Shown piece after piece: positions 28,099 through 36,524 of a stretch of DNA of 64,000 nt. Location of the stretch: NCBI GenBank assembly GCA_029243025.1, contig JAQWSU010000005.1:31286-95285 (forward strand), in the 5' to 3' direction. The position numbers were made by a program, and so were the translations under genes. This DNA comes from Pirellulaceae bacterium (GTDB lineage Bacteria > Planctomycetota > Planctomycetia > Pirellulales > Pirellulaceae). Every line of letters starts with the position of its first letter. Positions within the stretch are counted from its first letter, which is position 1. The notes below the pieces were generated by a model. The model did no database searches. It was given only the letters and a program-made list of their open reading frames with translations, and had not been told where the DNA came from.

Positions 28099-28118
28099 GA
28101 CCTGCCGCCAAAAGAAAC
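28081..28118 (-). promoter_or_regulatory. Candidate bacterial SECIS element
   Basis: Directly after the TGA, on the minus strand: lower stem GTTTCT/AGAAAC (6 bp), a 3-bp UUG/CAA stem, one bulged G, a 5-bp stem CGGCA/TGTCG (one G-U) and apical loop GGTCG. The loop begins 18 bases after the TGA, within the 16-37 window known for bacterial SECIS, and GCAGGUC equals the apex of the E. coli fdhF element. The bulge 5' of the upper stem is in the place of the fdhF bulged U. A search with a SECIS program and SelB-binding tests would settle it. Confidence 0.75.
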
Positions 28119-28119
28119 T

Positions 28120-30099
28120 TCACAAATCGCTCGTATCGTCGGTTGTGATATAGCCATTGGCAACCACCAGGTCGTCACGACCGTCGTTATTGATGTCAAC
28201 AAACTGCGAACCCCATGCCCAGCGACCCAGCGTGACGCCTGCTTCGAGACTTACATCGGAAAACGTGCCGTCCCCCCGATTTCGCAACAGCGTGTTCCCC
28301 CGCGCAAATCGTTGAAGTCGCTGTTTAACATTCGACGGAGCATGCGGCTTAAAGTGGTCTTGATAGGCAATCCGATTGCCAGCCGCGGAATACATATTGC
28401 TCACATAGATATCCGGCCAGCCATCTTGATCGTAATCCGACCAACTCACCGACATTCCCGATGCGCTGTCTTCGACACCGGACATTGCTGCCACGTCGAC
28501 GAAATGTCTTTGGCCGCCAGCTTCTTGATCGTTTCGATAAAGATTGTTTCTTCCGTAGTCGTTCGCCACGTAAAGGTCTTGATCGCCATCGTTGTCAAAA
28601 TCTTCCCAAGATGCAGCAAGGCTCCAACGCCGATTATTTTCATTCAAACCGACCTCATTGGTTACGTCGCGAAAGCTCCAACCATTGTCGGGAGTGATCT
28701 CGTTACGAAAAAAATGATTTCTCGCACCATTGTTGGCATCGTGGTAGACAAAATTCTCGGCCTCAGCCGCAATCGACAGATTGACCGATTGTTCTAAGAA
28801 ACTGCTAGGCGCGTACGCACAAACGTATAAATCGAGGCGCCCATCCTGGTCAAAATCGGCGGCCGAAAGAGACATCAAATCGTCCACGGTTGGCAGCACA
28901 TCATGGATCGAAAACTTACCGTGTCCGTCTCCAATGGCGATGACGATGCCCCCCAAGACAGCAACAGCCAAATCTTGATCACCGTCGTTGTCGAAATCGA
29001 CGAGGAGTGCTGACCGAGAGTTTTCCAGCCAATCGACACCTGCAGCTTCGGAAATATCGAGTAGAGTTCCATCCATCTGTTGAAGAAACAGACGATTGGG
29101 AAGTCCTGCCTCCTGGCACAAATAAAAATCATCCAAGCCATTACCATCGACGTCACCAATTGCGATGCCAGGCGTCGACAGAATGAAATAATGATGATCA
29201 TCTTGGCCACGTTCCAGCCAGTGATTCCAGCCGAGTTTTAACTGCTGTTCATAGCTATCATTCCCGGCCAATGCCGAATCAGTACAATCCGAAAAGAGCT
29301 TACTTCGTTGTGCCCCGTGTGTGCTAACCTGCTCAGCATCTTCCACCGTGATCGAAAGCAGGCGGGGAGGCTGGTTATTCTTGCCCGGCTCCCATCGGGC
29401 CGACCATGTCGCGTTCTGCTGGATCGTTCGCTGTGGGTCGTGCCCCGAAAACGAAAAGTATTGTCGCGTTGTGATTTCCTCAACAGACGGATCCACTCGA
29501 ATAACTTTGAATTTACAATACGTTTCGTCCGTGTCTGCCAACAGTGCCTTTAAAGCCGATAAGGCCTTGATCATTCCTGCTAATCCTTGGAAGGACTGCG
29601 GAGCCGAGTCACCGCTGGCGACCGGTGAATCGGCGGCCATTCTTTCCACAATGAAGGTCTCATCGCGGTAGCACTCGGACAACCTCGGAAGCAAAGCTTC
29701 ACATCGAAAGTTCGGAGCCAGCAACGACTCTAAATCTTGCTTGTCAATCGACTTGGCACGGGCTAACAACTTGGCGATCTGATTGAGTTGCTTGTTCGCC
29801 CGAGCACTAAATGCTTCGCTGTCCCAGCCATCGACAGTAGGATTGTCGATCCCGCTCCATAATTCAGTGGAAGCCACAACCGGTTCACCTGAAGCTGAAG
29901 CGTCGGAAGTTGGGTTAGCTGCTTGAAGTGAAACCGTTTCATTTGAATCCACGCGGGAATTGTCACGGGCGTTGCAACTCATCAGTCCGGTCGTTAGAAA
30001 GGCGACGAGTATTATTCGACTAAGCAAGCGGAACCGAAGCGCATGGCAACCTTTTTGTCGGCGTGATTTCTTCAAAAGGTTTCGTTTCCGGCGAGCCAT
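28120..30099 (-). CDS. FG-GAP repeat lipoprotein, N-terminal part of candidate selenoprotein
   Basis: 659 residues before the TGA. A basic N-terminus and hydrophobic segment end in a lipobox-like LMSC (Cys42). Residues 90-300 are an uncharacterised domain. From about 310 to 655 run FG-GAP/VCBS-type repeats with DxDxDGxxD calcium loops (GDVDGNGLDDFYLC, DFDNDGDQDLAVAV, DINNDGRDDLVVAN). The end, TTDDTSDL, leads into the TGA. No Shine-Dalgarno is obvious at the ATG. Alone it would lack the ASPIC/UnbV region that normally completes this protein type (CRTAC1-like). I read it as the first part of the recoded gene. Confidence 0.85.
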   Translation of the reverse strand: MARRKRNLLKKSRRQKGCHALRFRLLSRIILVAFLTTGLMSCNARDNSRVDSNETVSLQAANPTSDASASGEPVVASTELWSGIDNPTVDGWDSEAFSARANKQLNQIAKLLARAKSIDKQDLESLLAPNFRCEALLPRLSECYRDETFIVERMAADSPVASGDSAPQSFQGLAGMIKALSALKALLADTDETYCKFKVIRVDPSVEEITTRQYFSFSGHDPQRTIQQNATWSARWEPGKNNQPPRLLSITVEDAEQVSTHGAQRSKLFSDCTDSALAGNDSYEQQLKLGWNHWLERGQDDHHYFILSTPGIAIGDVDGNGLDDFYLCQEAGLPNRLFLQQMDGTLLDISEAAGVDWLENSRSALLVDFDNDGDQDLAVAVLGGIVIAIGDGHGKFSIHDVLPTVDDLMSLSAADFDQDGRLDLYVCAYAPSSFLEQSVNLSIAAEAENFVYHDANNGARNHFFRNEITPDNGWSFRDVTNEVGLNENNRRWSLAASWEDFDNDGDQDLYVANDYGRNNLYRNDQEAGGQRHFVDVAAMSGVEDSASGMSVSWSDYDQDGWPDIYVSNMYSAAGNRIAYQDHFKPHAPSNVKQRLQRFARGNTLLRNRGDGTFSDVSLEAGVTLGRWAWGSQFVDINNDGRDDLVVANGYITTDDTSDL

Positions 30100-30586
30100 A
30101 TTGGTTCAGCGTTAAGCAGCGGATTCGTAGTTAACATACGAGAAAACTTGGGAGCATCTCGGTTTCCCCACATCGCAACCCAGCATCGCAACTGGAATGA
30201 GCCCCCAGGAAAAGTCAATCCTGCTATTATCCCTCGTTTTGGCAATCGAAGCAAATAAACCAAGCAAATCAGGACAGCTGCTTGGCTCGGCCAGCCCTAC
30301 GCGTCAGACCGCCTCATGCATGCGGAAGCCGCTGGAGCTGCTGCTTGCATAAAATGCGTTACGGTCAGTCGCTCGGCGTTTGCAGGACAAACCGGCCAGT
30401 TGGTCGAGACCATTCCAGCCACGAATGGAACTCCAAAACAAAAAGGAATCGAGGCCGAAGAATCCGACGTCCCTCCAGACACTTACTGGACATCTTGCGG
30501 CAAATCGTCATCGCATTTTTCTTTGCCCAAAACTAGTTTTGTTCCATCCTTATCATGGAAGGAACCTGTTCTTACTGGGACAACTT
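30100..30586. other. Intergenic, no gene seen
   Basis: About 490 bp between minus-strand genes. Short frames on both strands lack protein character. A hairpin at about 30540-30566 (GTTCC...GGAAC) lies just past the end of the hydroxyacid-dehydrogenase gene and may act as a weak terminator for that operon; on the minus strand it is followed by an A/T-rich stretch. Confidence 0.4.
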
Positions 30587-31555
30587 TCATTTGCCTGCCA
30601 GTCGGACGGGATAGGCCGGTTCTCTGCCAGCAAGGACGTCGAGCACGCCCGTGGCAGCATCAACCGCCATTCGATCGAGCGATTCTTTGGTGGATGAAGA
30701 GATGTGGGGTGTCAGCAGAATATTGGGAGCGTGACAAAGTGGGTGCGTTTCAGGCAACGGCTCCTGTTCAAAAACATCCAAAGCTGCCCCCGCTATGCTG
30801 CCCCGTTCCAACGCATCTCGCAACGCGTTCTCATCAACGACACCTCCTCGCGACGTATTGATGATTCGACAAGATGGTTTGACCAACGCCAGATTTTCTT
30901 GATTCACCAGATGCCGAGTATTGTCGTTGAGCGGAACATGGAATGTGAGAAAATCGGATTTTTCAAACAGATCTTCAATACGACCGGTTCTTTCGATTGG
31001 CAAATCCGATTGCGATTCTTCCGAATACGGATCATAGCCAATCGCATTCATCGAAAATCCCGCAGTTGCCATGCGGGCAACCTTTGACCCAATGCGACCA
31101 AGCCCAACGATGCCGAGCGTCTTCCCGGCGAGCTCAACACCCTGAAATCGATTACGTTCAGCGAATCGCCCGTCTCGCACGGCCTGAAACGCGGGGCCAA
31201 TGTTTCGGGATAAAGCCAACAATAGCGACATCGCATGTTCCGCAACCGCGTTAGAATTGGCGATCGGCGTGTACACCACTCGAATGTTCCGTTCGTGTGC
31301 CGCTTGAAGATCGATATTGTCGACACCGACGCCATGTTTCGCGATCACCTTGAGTCGACTGCAACGCTCCAGATCTTCAGCCGAAATCTTGAACAGGCGT
31401 ACGATCACCGCATCCGAGTCATTGAGTTCAGCGCGATGTTTTTCCGGGTCATCGTTATTTTTTTCTCGCCAAGGCGAAATACAGTCGACGGCGGTTTCGA
31501 GCAGGTCAATCCCAGATCGCGAGATCGGTTCCGGGATAAAGAGCTTTGGTTTCAT
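30587..31555 (-). CDS. D-2-hydroxyacid dehydrogenase (phosphoglycerate dehydrogenase-like)
   Basis: 322 residues. The Rossmann motif GLGRIGSKVA (about 150) binds NAD. The catalytic Arg is in NTSRGGVVDE, the Glu in LDVFEQEPLP and the His in TPHISSSTKESLDRM. All key residues of the D-2-hydroxyacid dehydrogenase superfamily are present, and the C-terminal ACT or ASB domain of true SerA enzymes is absent. It would interconvert a 2-keto acid and a D-2-hydroxy acid. Last gene of the operon; its ATG overlaps the preceding stop (TGATG). Confidence 0.9.
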   Translation of the reverse strand: MKPKLFIPEPISRSGIDLLETAVDCISPWREKNNDDPEKHRAELNDSDAVIVRLFKISAEDLERCSRLKVIAKHGVGVDNIDLQAAHERNIRVVYTPIANSNAVAEHAMSLLLALSRNIGPAFQAVRDGRFAERNRFQGVELAGKTLGIVGLGRIGSKVARMATAGFSMNAIGYDPYSEESQSDLPIERTGRIEDLFEKSDFLTFHVPLNDNTRHLVNQENLALVKPSCRIINTSRGGVVDENALRDALERGSIAGAALDVFEQEPLPETHPLCHAPNILLTPHISSSTKESLDRMAVDAATGVLDVLAGREPAYPVRLAGK

Positions 31556-32538
31556 CAGTCGTCTCCGCCGGATCGTACAACAGGGCTTTGTGAGGTATCC
31601 CCAAGCTCCCTTAAGAACTCAAGCTGATGGACGATCTGTCGATCTCGTTTTTCAAGAAGCCTTTGTGCATCCTGTTCGTTCCATGCATAAAAGCCTTGGC
31701 CGGTTTTCATTCCCAACTGGCCTTGCTTTGTTTTTTCAACCAAAACGGGAAGAGGTGCAGAATCAGCATTCAAATCTTTGAGAAGGTAGGTGTGAATTTT
31801 TTCAATCAGATCGAGCCCGACGAGATCCATGTTTTCCAGTGGTCCGACCGCGGGCATGCGGAGCCCGAAAGTCAATCGTGCCACCAAGTCAATATCCTCC
31901 GGCGTTGCAATCCCCTCCTGCACGAGCGCCAGGGATTCTCGCCACAATGCATGAAGTAATCGGTTGCCAATAAAACCAGGAACATCGCGTTCTACTCGGA
32001 CGGGTATCTTTCCGATTGCAGTCATCAGTTGAGTGACCCGTTCCAAAACCACATCTTTTGTTTGGCTGCCGCGCACGACCTCCACCAACGGCATGAGATG
32101 AGGAGGATTCCAAAAATGGGTACCGGCCAACAGCGGTCCGGTTCCACTTTTTTCTCCCATTTCGCTGATACTGAGTCCACTCGTCGTGGTAATCAGAATC
32201 GCCTCGCGTTGTCTGGCAGCCTTGAGACTCGCCAGCAACGCAATCTTCTCGCTCATGTCCTCAATGATACAGTCCATGATCAGATCGGCCGCTTCATCCA
32301 CCTCATCGAAATGGCGGGCGACCACAAAGCTGCCATCATCCGAGGAAGCCGGGCCAAGATTTCTGTCCATCCATTCCTCAATCTGTGTTAATCGTTCTTG
32401 CACAGAATCGAGCTGATTTGGATTGTTATCCCAAAGAATCGTTTCATAGCCAGACCGACGGTAACAAACCGCCGCGGCAGCTCCCATCTGCCCGACCCCG
32501 ACAATCGCGACTCGGTTGATTAAATTTTCATGAGACAT
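31555..32538 (-). CDS. 3-hydroxyacyl-CoA dehydrogenase-family protein
   Basis: 327 residues. N-terminal NAD-binding VAIVGVGQMGAA, catalytic-His motif HFWNPPHLMPLVEVV, substrate-domain motif GFIGNRLLHALWRES and the C-terminal LGMKTGQGFYAW. These fit the 3-hydroxyacyl-CoA dehydrogenase superfamily. Sugar-acid members (L-gulonate 3-dehydrogenase, lambda-crystallin) share the same fold, and the sugar-operon context points that way. The exact substrate cannot be seen. It lies 18 bp after the SDR gene. Confidence 0.88.
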   Translation of the reverse strand: MSHENLINRVAIVGVGQMGAAAAVCYRRSGYETILWDNNPNQLDSVQERLTQIEEWMDRNLGPASSDDGSFVVARHFDEVDEAADLIMDCIIEDMSEKIALLASLKAARQREAILITTTSGLSISEMGEKSGTGPLLAGTHFWNPPHLMPLVEVVRGSQTKDVVLERVTQLMTAIGKIPVRVERDVPGFIGNRLLHALWRESLALVQEGIATPEDIDLVARLTFGLRMPAVGPLENMDLVGLDLIEKIHTYLLKDLNADSAPLPVLVEKTKQGQLGMKTGQGFYAWNEQDAQRLLEKRDRQIVHQLEFLRELGDTSQSPVVRSGGDD

Positions 32539-32556
32539 AAGTGTCGCATCCTGAAA

Positions 32557-33375
32557 TCAGGTTGTTGACCTTTTGGGTGGCGCCGCAGAGACTCCCTCTA
32601 ATCCACCACTGACACGAATCACATCCCCGGTCATCCAGGAATTTTTCGGGCTACACAAAAAGGCGACCGCATTGGCAATATCGCTGAACTGCCCCCACCT
32701 GCCGAGCGGAATCGCGTTCTGCACCTTGTCGACCATTTCTTGCTCAGAGATACCTAGACTGGCACAACGTTGTGCCATCACCGTTCGATTGAAATCCGTA
32801 TAGACGGGGCCCGGACAAACGGCATTCACCTGAACTCCGTAAACGGCTAACTCGAGCGCCAAAGTTTTTGTGAGCGATATCACGCCAGCTTTTGCTACGT
32901 TGTAAGCAGCCACTAACGCAGCTGGATTTTGCCCGTTGATCGAAGCAATGTTAACGATCCGCCCCGATTCTTGTTGTTCCATCCTTCGGCCAGCCGCGCG
33001 ACAGCAATAAAACGCACCGGTCAGCGTGATTCCGATCACTCGATCCCATTCACTATTTTCGAGTTCAACAACCGGAGTGACGGTCTGGCCTACCCCCGCA
33101 TTATTGACCAGGATATCAAGTTTCCCATGGTCCTCGACGACCTTTTCAAATAGGCGATCGACTTGTTGACTATCAGAGACATCCAGGAACTTTGCTTCGA
33201 CCTTCAAACCTTTCGCCATCAACCGATCGGCCTCTTCTTTCGCTTTCTCAACTTGAAGATCGGCGATAACTGCGTGGGCCCCTAATTCGGCTAAGGCTTC
33301 GACCATCCCGAGGCCAAGCCCTTGAGCAGCCCCGGTCACAACGGCGACCAAGCCTTGAAGTTCTTTCGAGCTCAT
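32557..33375 (-). CDS. SDR-family oxidoreductase
   Basis: 272 residues. NAD(P)-binding TGAAQGLG, structural NNAG, catalytic Ser in NIASINGQN and YNVAK are all present, so it is an active classical short-chain dehydrogenase/reductase. The product likely oxidises a sugar or hydroxyacid. GGAG lies upstream of the ATG, whose ATGA overlaps the end of the aldolase gene, suggesting coupling. Confidence 0.92.
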   Translation of the reverse strand: MSSKELQGLVAVVTGAAQGLGLGMVEALAELGAHAVIADLQVEKAKEEADRLMAKGLKVEAKFLDVSDSQQVDRLFEKVVEDHGKLDILVNNAGVGQTVTPVVELENSEWDRVIGITLTGAFYCCRAAGRRMEQQESGRIVNIASINGQNPAALVAAYNVAKAGVISLTKTLALELAVYGVQVNAVCPGPVYTDFNRTVMAQRCASLGISEQEMVDKVQNAIPLGRWGQFSDIANAVAFLCSPKNSWMTGDVIRVSGGLEGVSAAPPKRSTT

Positions 33376-34133
33376 TTCGATATCTCCTGGATGAACCGCT
33401 GCGACTGGTCGACCATGTGACGAATCGCGTGAGTGGCGATGTAGCGCGCGCCCAGATCGATGTACCGGCGCGCGACTTTCGGATCAGTGGCAATGCACCC
33501 CGCAGTCCGACCGGCCGCCGCAATGCGTTGAATGGAAGATTCCACCAGATCGACAACCCGTGAATCTTTCCCCTGGCCAGGGATTCCCAAACTGTTGGAA
33601 AGATCTTGTGGGCCAAGGTAGTAAACATCGATTCCATCTACCGAAAGCAGCTCGTCAAGATTGTTGACCGCATCGATGTGTTCGATGTGGGCAATCACCA
33701 TCGTCTGATCATTCGCGTCGGAAGCGTACTGGGGCAATGGCTGACAAAGTCCGTAATCGTTTGCGCGCACTCCCGCCAATCCACGAGTTCCTACCGGACC
33801 ATACTTGCTGTTCGCCACCGCGTTAATCGCGTCTGATCGGGTGTGGACATTCGGAACATGGATGGCTTGAGCACCAATGTCCAGCGATCTGAGAACGGCC
33901 GAGGGATCGTTATGCGTAACGCGAATGATGGGTGTCGTATTCGCAATTTCCGCCGCACGAACCATATCTTCCGCGACCGCCGTATCGACTGGACCATGTT
34001 CCATGTCGATCACCACAAAATCGAAACCGGCAAGCCCTACAATTTCGGTCAATTTGGACGAGGGAACGTAGACAAAACTTCCGACAACCACGTCGCCGTT
34101 ATCAAGTTTTTTCTTCAGCTGGTTTTCTCGCAT
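33372..34133 (-). CDS. HpcH/HpaI-family aldolase
   Basis: About 253 residues. Class II pyruvate-dependent aldolase motifs: FDFVVIDMEHGPVD, AQAIHVPNVHTRSDA, GPVGTRGLAGVR, and GIDVYYLGPQDLSNSLGI. It likely cleaves a 2-keto-3-deoxy sugar acid to pyruvate plus an aldehyde, with a divalent metal. I prefer the second ATG (34133), which has better spacing from GAGG; the first ATG is adjacent. Confidence 0.9.
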   Translation of the reverse strand: MRENQLKKKLDNGDVVVGSFVYVPSSKLTEIVGLAGFDFVVIDMEHGPVDTAVAEDMVRAAEIANTTPIIRVTHNDPSAVLRSLDIGAQAIHVPNVHTRSDAINAVANSKYGPVGTRGLAGVRANDYGLCQPLPQYASDANDQTMVIAHIEHIDAVNNLDELLSVDGIDVYYLGPQDLSNSLGIPGQGKDSRVVDLVESSIQRIAAAGRTAGCIATDPKVARRYIDLGARYIATHAIRHMVDQSQRFIQEISK

Positions 34134-34157
34134 CATATCCTCGAGTAACTAAGACAC

Positions 34158-35321
34158 TTATTCCATTGAAACCCATGCACTTCCCTGATCACACGACTCC
34201 ACGGCGCGTGTGATAAAACGCATTCCGCGAACGCCGTCGTAAACGGTTGGAAAGTTATACTCCTCCGTCTTCAGCGGGGCTCCATCAAGATAGGCACGAA
34301 TCGCTTCGGCCACACCGCAGTAGATCGTTGCAAATGCCTCCAAATAGCCTTCCGGATGGCCGACTGGAATTCGACAACAGTCTTGGGCGGCATCGGAAAG
34401 ATAAGCCTGTCCGCGCGTTAACGTCTGGCGTGGCTCACCATAGCGATAAAGCTGCAAATAATTCGGATTCTCTTGTTCCCAGAGTATGGCCCCTTTGGAA
34501 CCATAAACCCGAAGCTTCAGTCCATTCTCTTCTCCGGTAGCCACTTGGCTAATCGTCAACACCCCTTTCCCCCCACCTTGAAAACGAAGAAGCGCATTGA
34601 CATCCTCGTCCAACTGACGATCCGGTAGAAAGGTACTTTTGTCAGCACAGAGTTCGCTGATCGGATCGCCGGTGACATATTCGAGCAAGTTGACGCAGTG
34701 CGTACCCACATCGCCAAGCGTGCCGCCGATACCCGATTGGGCTGGATCGACGCGCCAAAGCGCCTGCTTCTGCCCTAGTTTCTCATGGGAAACCATCAGA
34801 AAGTCTTGTAGATATTCGACAACGACTTTTCGAACGGTTCCCAACTCGCCCGACTTGAATAGTTGGCGAGCATGGCGAATCAGAGGATGTCCCGTGTAAT
34901 TATGCGTCAGTGCAAACACTTGTCCCGATTGCTCAACGAGTTTGGCCAGCTGCTCAGCTTCCGCAAGGTCATAGGTCATCGGTTTATCGCAAACCACATG
35001 GAAACCGGCTTCCAAAAAGGTTTTGGCGATTGGGAAGTGAGAGTTATTGGGAGTCACAATGCTCACAAAATCGATTCGTTGATCCTCTGGGAGAGCGATT
35101 TCCGCGGCGGCCATCTCCTCGTAACTCGAGTAACAGCGGGCGGGGTCAAGATAAAGTTGTTCCCCCGTGATCCTCGTATTCTCTGGATCTCGAGAAAAGC
35201 ATCCGGCGACAAGTTCGATCTGTTGATCGAGCGCAGCGACAACACGGTGAACGCCTCCAATAAAGGCACCCTGCCCTCCACCGACCATCCCCATCCGCAA
35301 CTTTCGTTTCCACGAATCCAC
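34158..35321 (-). CDS. Gfo/Idh/MocA-family oxidoreductase
   Basis: 387 residues starting with GTG 35321, supported by GGAGG six bases upstream. N-terminal Rossmann motif MGMVGGGQGAFIGGVHR, the family motif CDKPMTYDLAEAEQLA (Lys in DKP) and a substrate domain with GGTLGDVGTHCVNL, whose His is at the catalytic position. The protein probably oxidises or reduces a sugar or inositol with NAD(P). No signal peptide. Confidence 0.92.
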   Translation of the reverse strand: MDSWKRKLRMGMVGGGQGAFIGGVHRVVAALDQQIELVAGCFSRDPENTRITGEQLYLDPARCYSSYEEMAAAEIALPEDQRIDFVSIVTPNNSHFPIAKTFLEAGFHVVCDKPMTYDLAEAEQLAKLVEQSGQVFALTHNYTGHPLIRHARQLFKSGELGTVRKVVVEYLQDFLMVSHEKLGQKQALWRVDPAQSGIGGTLGDVGTHCVNLLEYVTGDPISELCADKSTFLPDRQLDEDVNALLRFQGGGKGVLTISQVATGEENGLKLRVYGSKGAILWEQENPNYLQLYRYGEPRQTLTRGQAYLSDAAQDCCRIPVGHPEGYLEAFATIYCGVAEAIRAYLDGAPLKTEEYNFPTVYDGVRGMRFITRAVESCDQGSAWVSME

Positions 35322-35346
35322 TTTTTCACCTCCACGAGTTGAAATG

Positions 35347-36396
35347 TCAGTCGAGTCCTAAAATCCTGCGATTGCTCGCCGTATCGGTCTCGGTGCCGGC
35401 AAAATCATCAAAAGCAACCTGGGTGGTCTCGATGATGTGTTGCTGAATAAAGGGAGCTCCTTCCGCAGCGCCTTGCTCGGGACTCTTCACACAGCACTCC
35501 CATTCCAGAACCGCCCAACCGTCGTAGCCTGCTTCGGCAAGCAGCGTAAAGACTCGTTTGAAGTCAACTTGGCCGTCACCCAGCGAACGGAAACGTCCGG
35601 CACGTCCGGCCCATGATTGATAACCTCCATAGACCCCAACTCGTCCCGTCGGCCGAAACTCAGCATCCTTCACGTGAAATCCGGATATCCGGTCACCATA
35701 TAGTCGAATAAATTCCAAATAATCCAATTGCTGGAGAAGAAAATGGCTCGGATCGTAGTTGATACAAGCGGCCGGATGGTTGCCCACATGCTCCAGGAAC
35801 ATTTCAAAGGTCGCTCCGTCGTAAATGTCCGACCCCGGATGAAGTTCATAACCGAAAACGCAACCGTGCTCATCGGCTAAATCCAACAAAGGTTTCCAGC
35901 GACTGGCCAATTCCTTAAAGGCCTCGTCGATGATTCCTTCGGGACGCTGAGGCCAGGGATAAGCGAGGTGCCAAGCGAATCCGCCCGACAGAGTCGGGAT
36001 ATTTCGGATTCCCAAATTGGCAGCGGCCCGAACGCTTTTCTCAAGTTCCTGCGTGGCCCATTGGGTTCGATCGTTGCCTCGCAAGCCTTCGGGATGGAAG
36101 GCTTCGAACATCGTCTCGTAGGCAGGATGAACGGCCAAAACCTGACCTTGCAGATAGGGTGCGACCTCCGTCGGCTCAAGCCCTAACTCTCGCAGACCTC
36201 CCAGATAATCATCACAGTAAGTTTTCGACTGACTGGCCTGGTCGAGATCGATCACCCGTGAATCCCACGCGGGAATCTGGATGCCCTGATAACCTAGGCT
36301 GGCAACCCACTTTCCAATGTTTTGCAGGTTATCAAAGGGTGGTTCATCTCGCAGGAATTGGGCAAGAAATACGGCTGGTCCCCTCATTTGCGCCAT
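35347..36396 (-). CDS. Sugar phosphate isomerase/epimerase-family protein
   Basis: 349 residues, TIM barrel of the xylose-isomerase-like AP2Ec family. Metal-ligand motifs: ELHPG, CINYDPSHFLLQQLDY, FHVKDAEF and AVLEWECC. AAGGAG lies upstream of the ATG. It is the first gene of the six-gene minus-strand operon and shares a 128-bp divergent promoter region with the SMP-30 gene. The likely role is isomerisation or epimerisation of a sugar or keto-sugar. Confidence 0.9.
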   Translation of the reverse strand: MAQMRGPAVFLAQFLRDEPPFDNLQNIGKWVASLGYQGIQIPAWDSRVIDLDQASQSKTYCDDYLGGLRELGLEPTEVAPYLQGQVLAVHPAYETMFEAFHPEGLRGNDRTQWATQELEKSVRAAANLGIRNIPTLSGGFAWHLAYPWPQRPEGIIDEAFKELASRWKPLLDLADEHGCVFGYELHPGSDIYDGATFEMFLEHVGNHPAACINYDPSHFLLQQLDYLEFIRLYGDRISGFHVKDAEFRPTGRVGVYGGYQSWAGRAGRFRSLGDGQVDFKRVFTLLAEAGYDGWAVLEWECCVKSPEQGAAEGAPFIQQHIIETTQVAFDDFAGTETDTASNRRILGLD

Positions 36397-36524
36397 CGAA
36401 TCATCGCTCCTTGCATTTCACGTTTGAGCCCGTTCAACTTCACCAACAGAGTTCGTATTATATTTGCGGCTTCATCCCCACCGCAACCTACGGGAACGGG
36501 GCAGTTCGACCTTAAGAGAACAAC

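Larger units (their letters stand above)
25381..30099 (-). other. Recoded single gene: candidate selenoprotein (FG-GAP, Sec, ASPIC/UnbV, thioredoxin, TPR)
   Basis: The two CDS entries at 28120-30099 and 25381-28098 are in one frame. Between them are the TGA at 28120-28122 and seven further sense codons (SFFWRQV), then the GTG at 28098. Reading the TGA as selenocysteine gives one product of about 1572 residues with Sec at residue 660 (DLUSFFWRQVV). Downstream, 905 codons remain open with several intact domains, so the TGA is not decay. A bacterial-SECIS-like hairpin follows at once. The N-terminus is a lipoprotein signal (Cys at residue 42), so the protein would be an exported lipoprotein. Confidence 0.8.

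Noticed and set aside
28098..28122. Two separate genes with an ordinary stop and a GTG restart at 28098
   Set aside because: The frame is continuous, the GTG is inside the hairpin without a ribosome site, and the second part has no signal peptide although its domains are of exported types.
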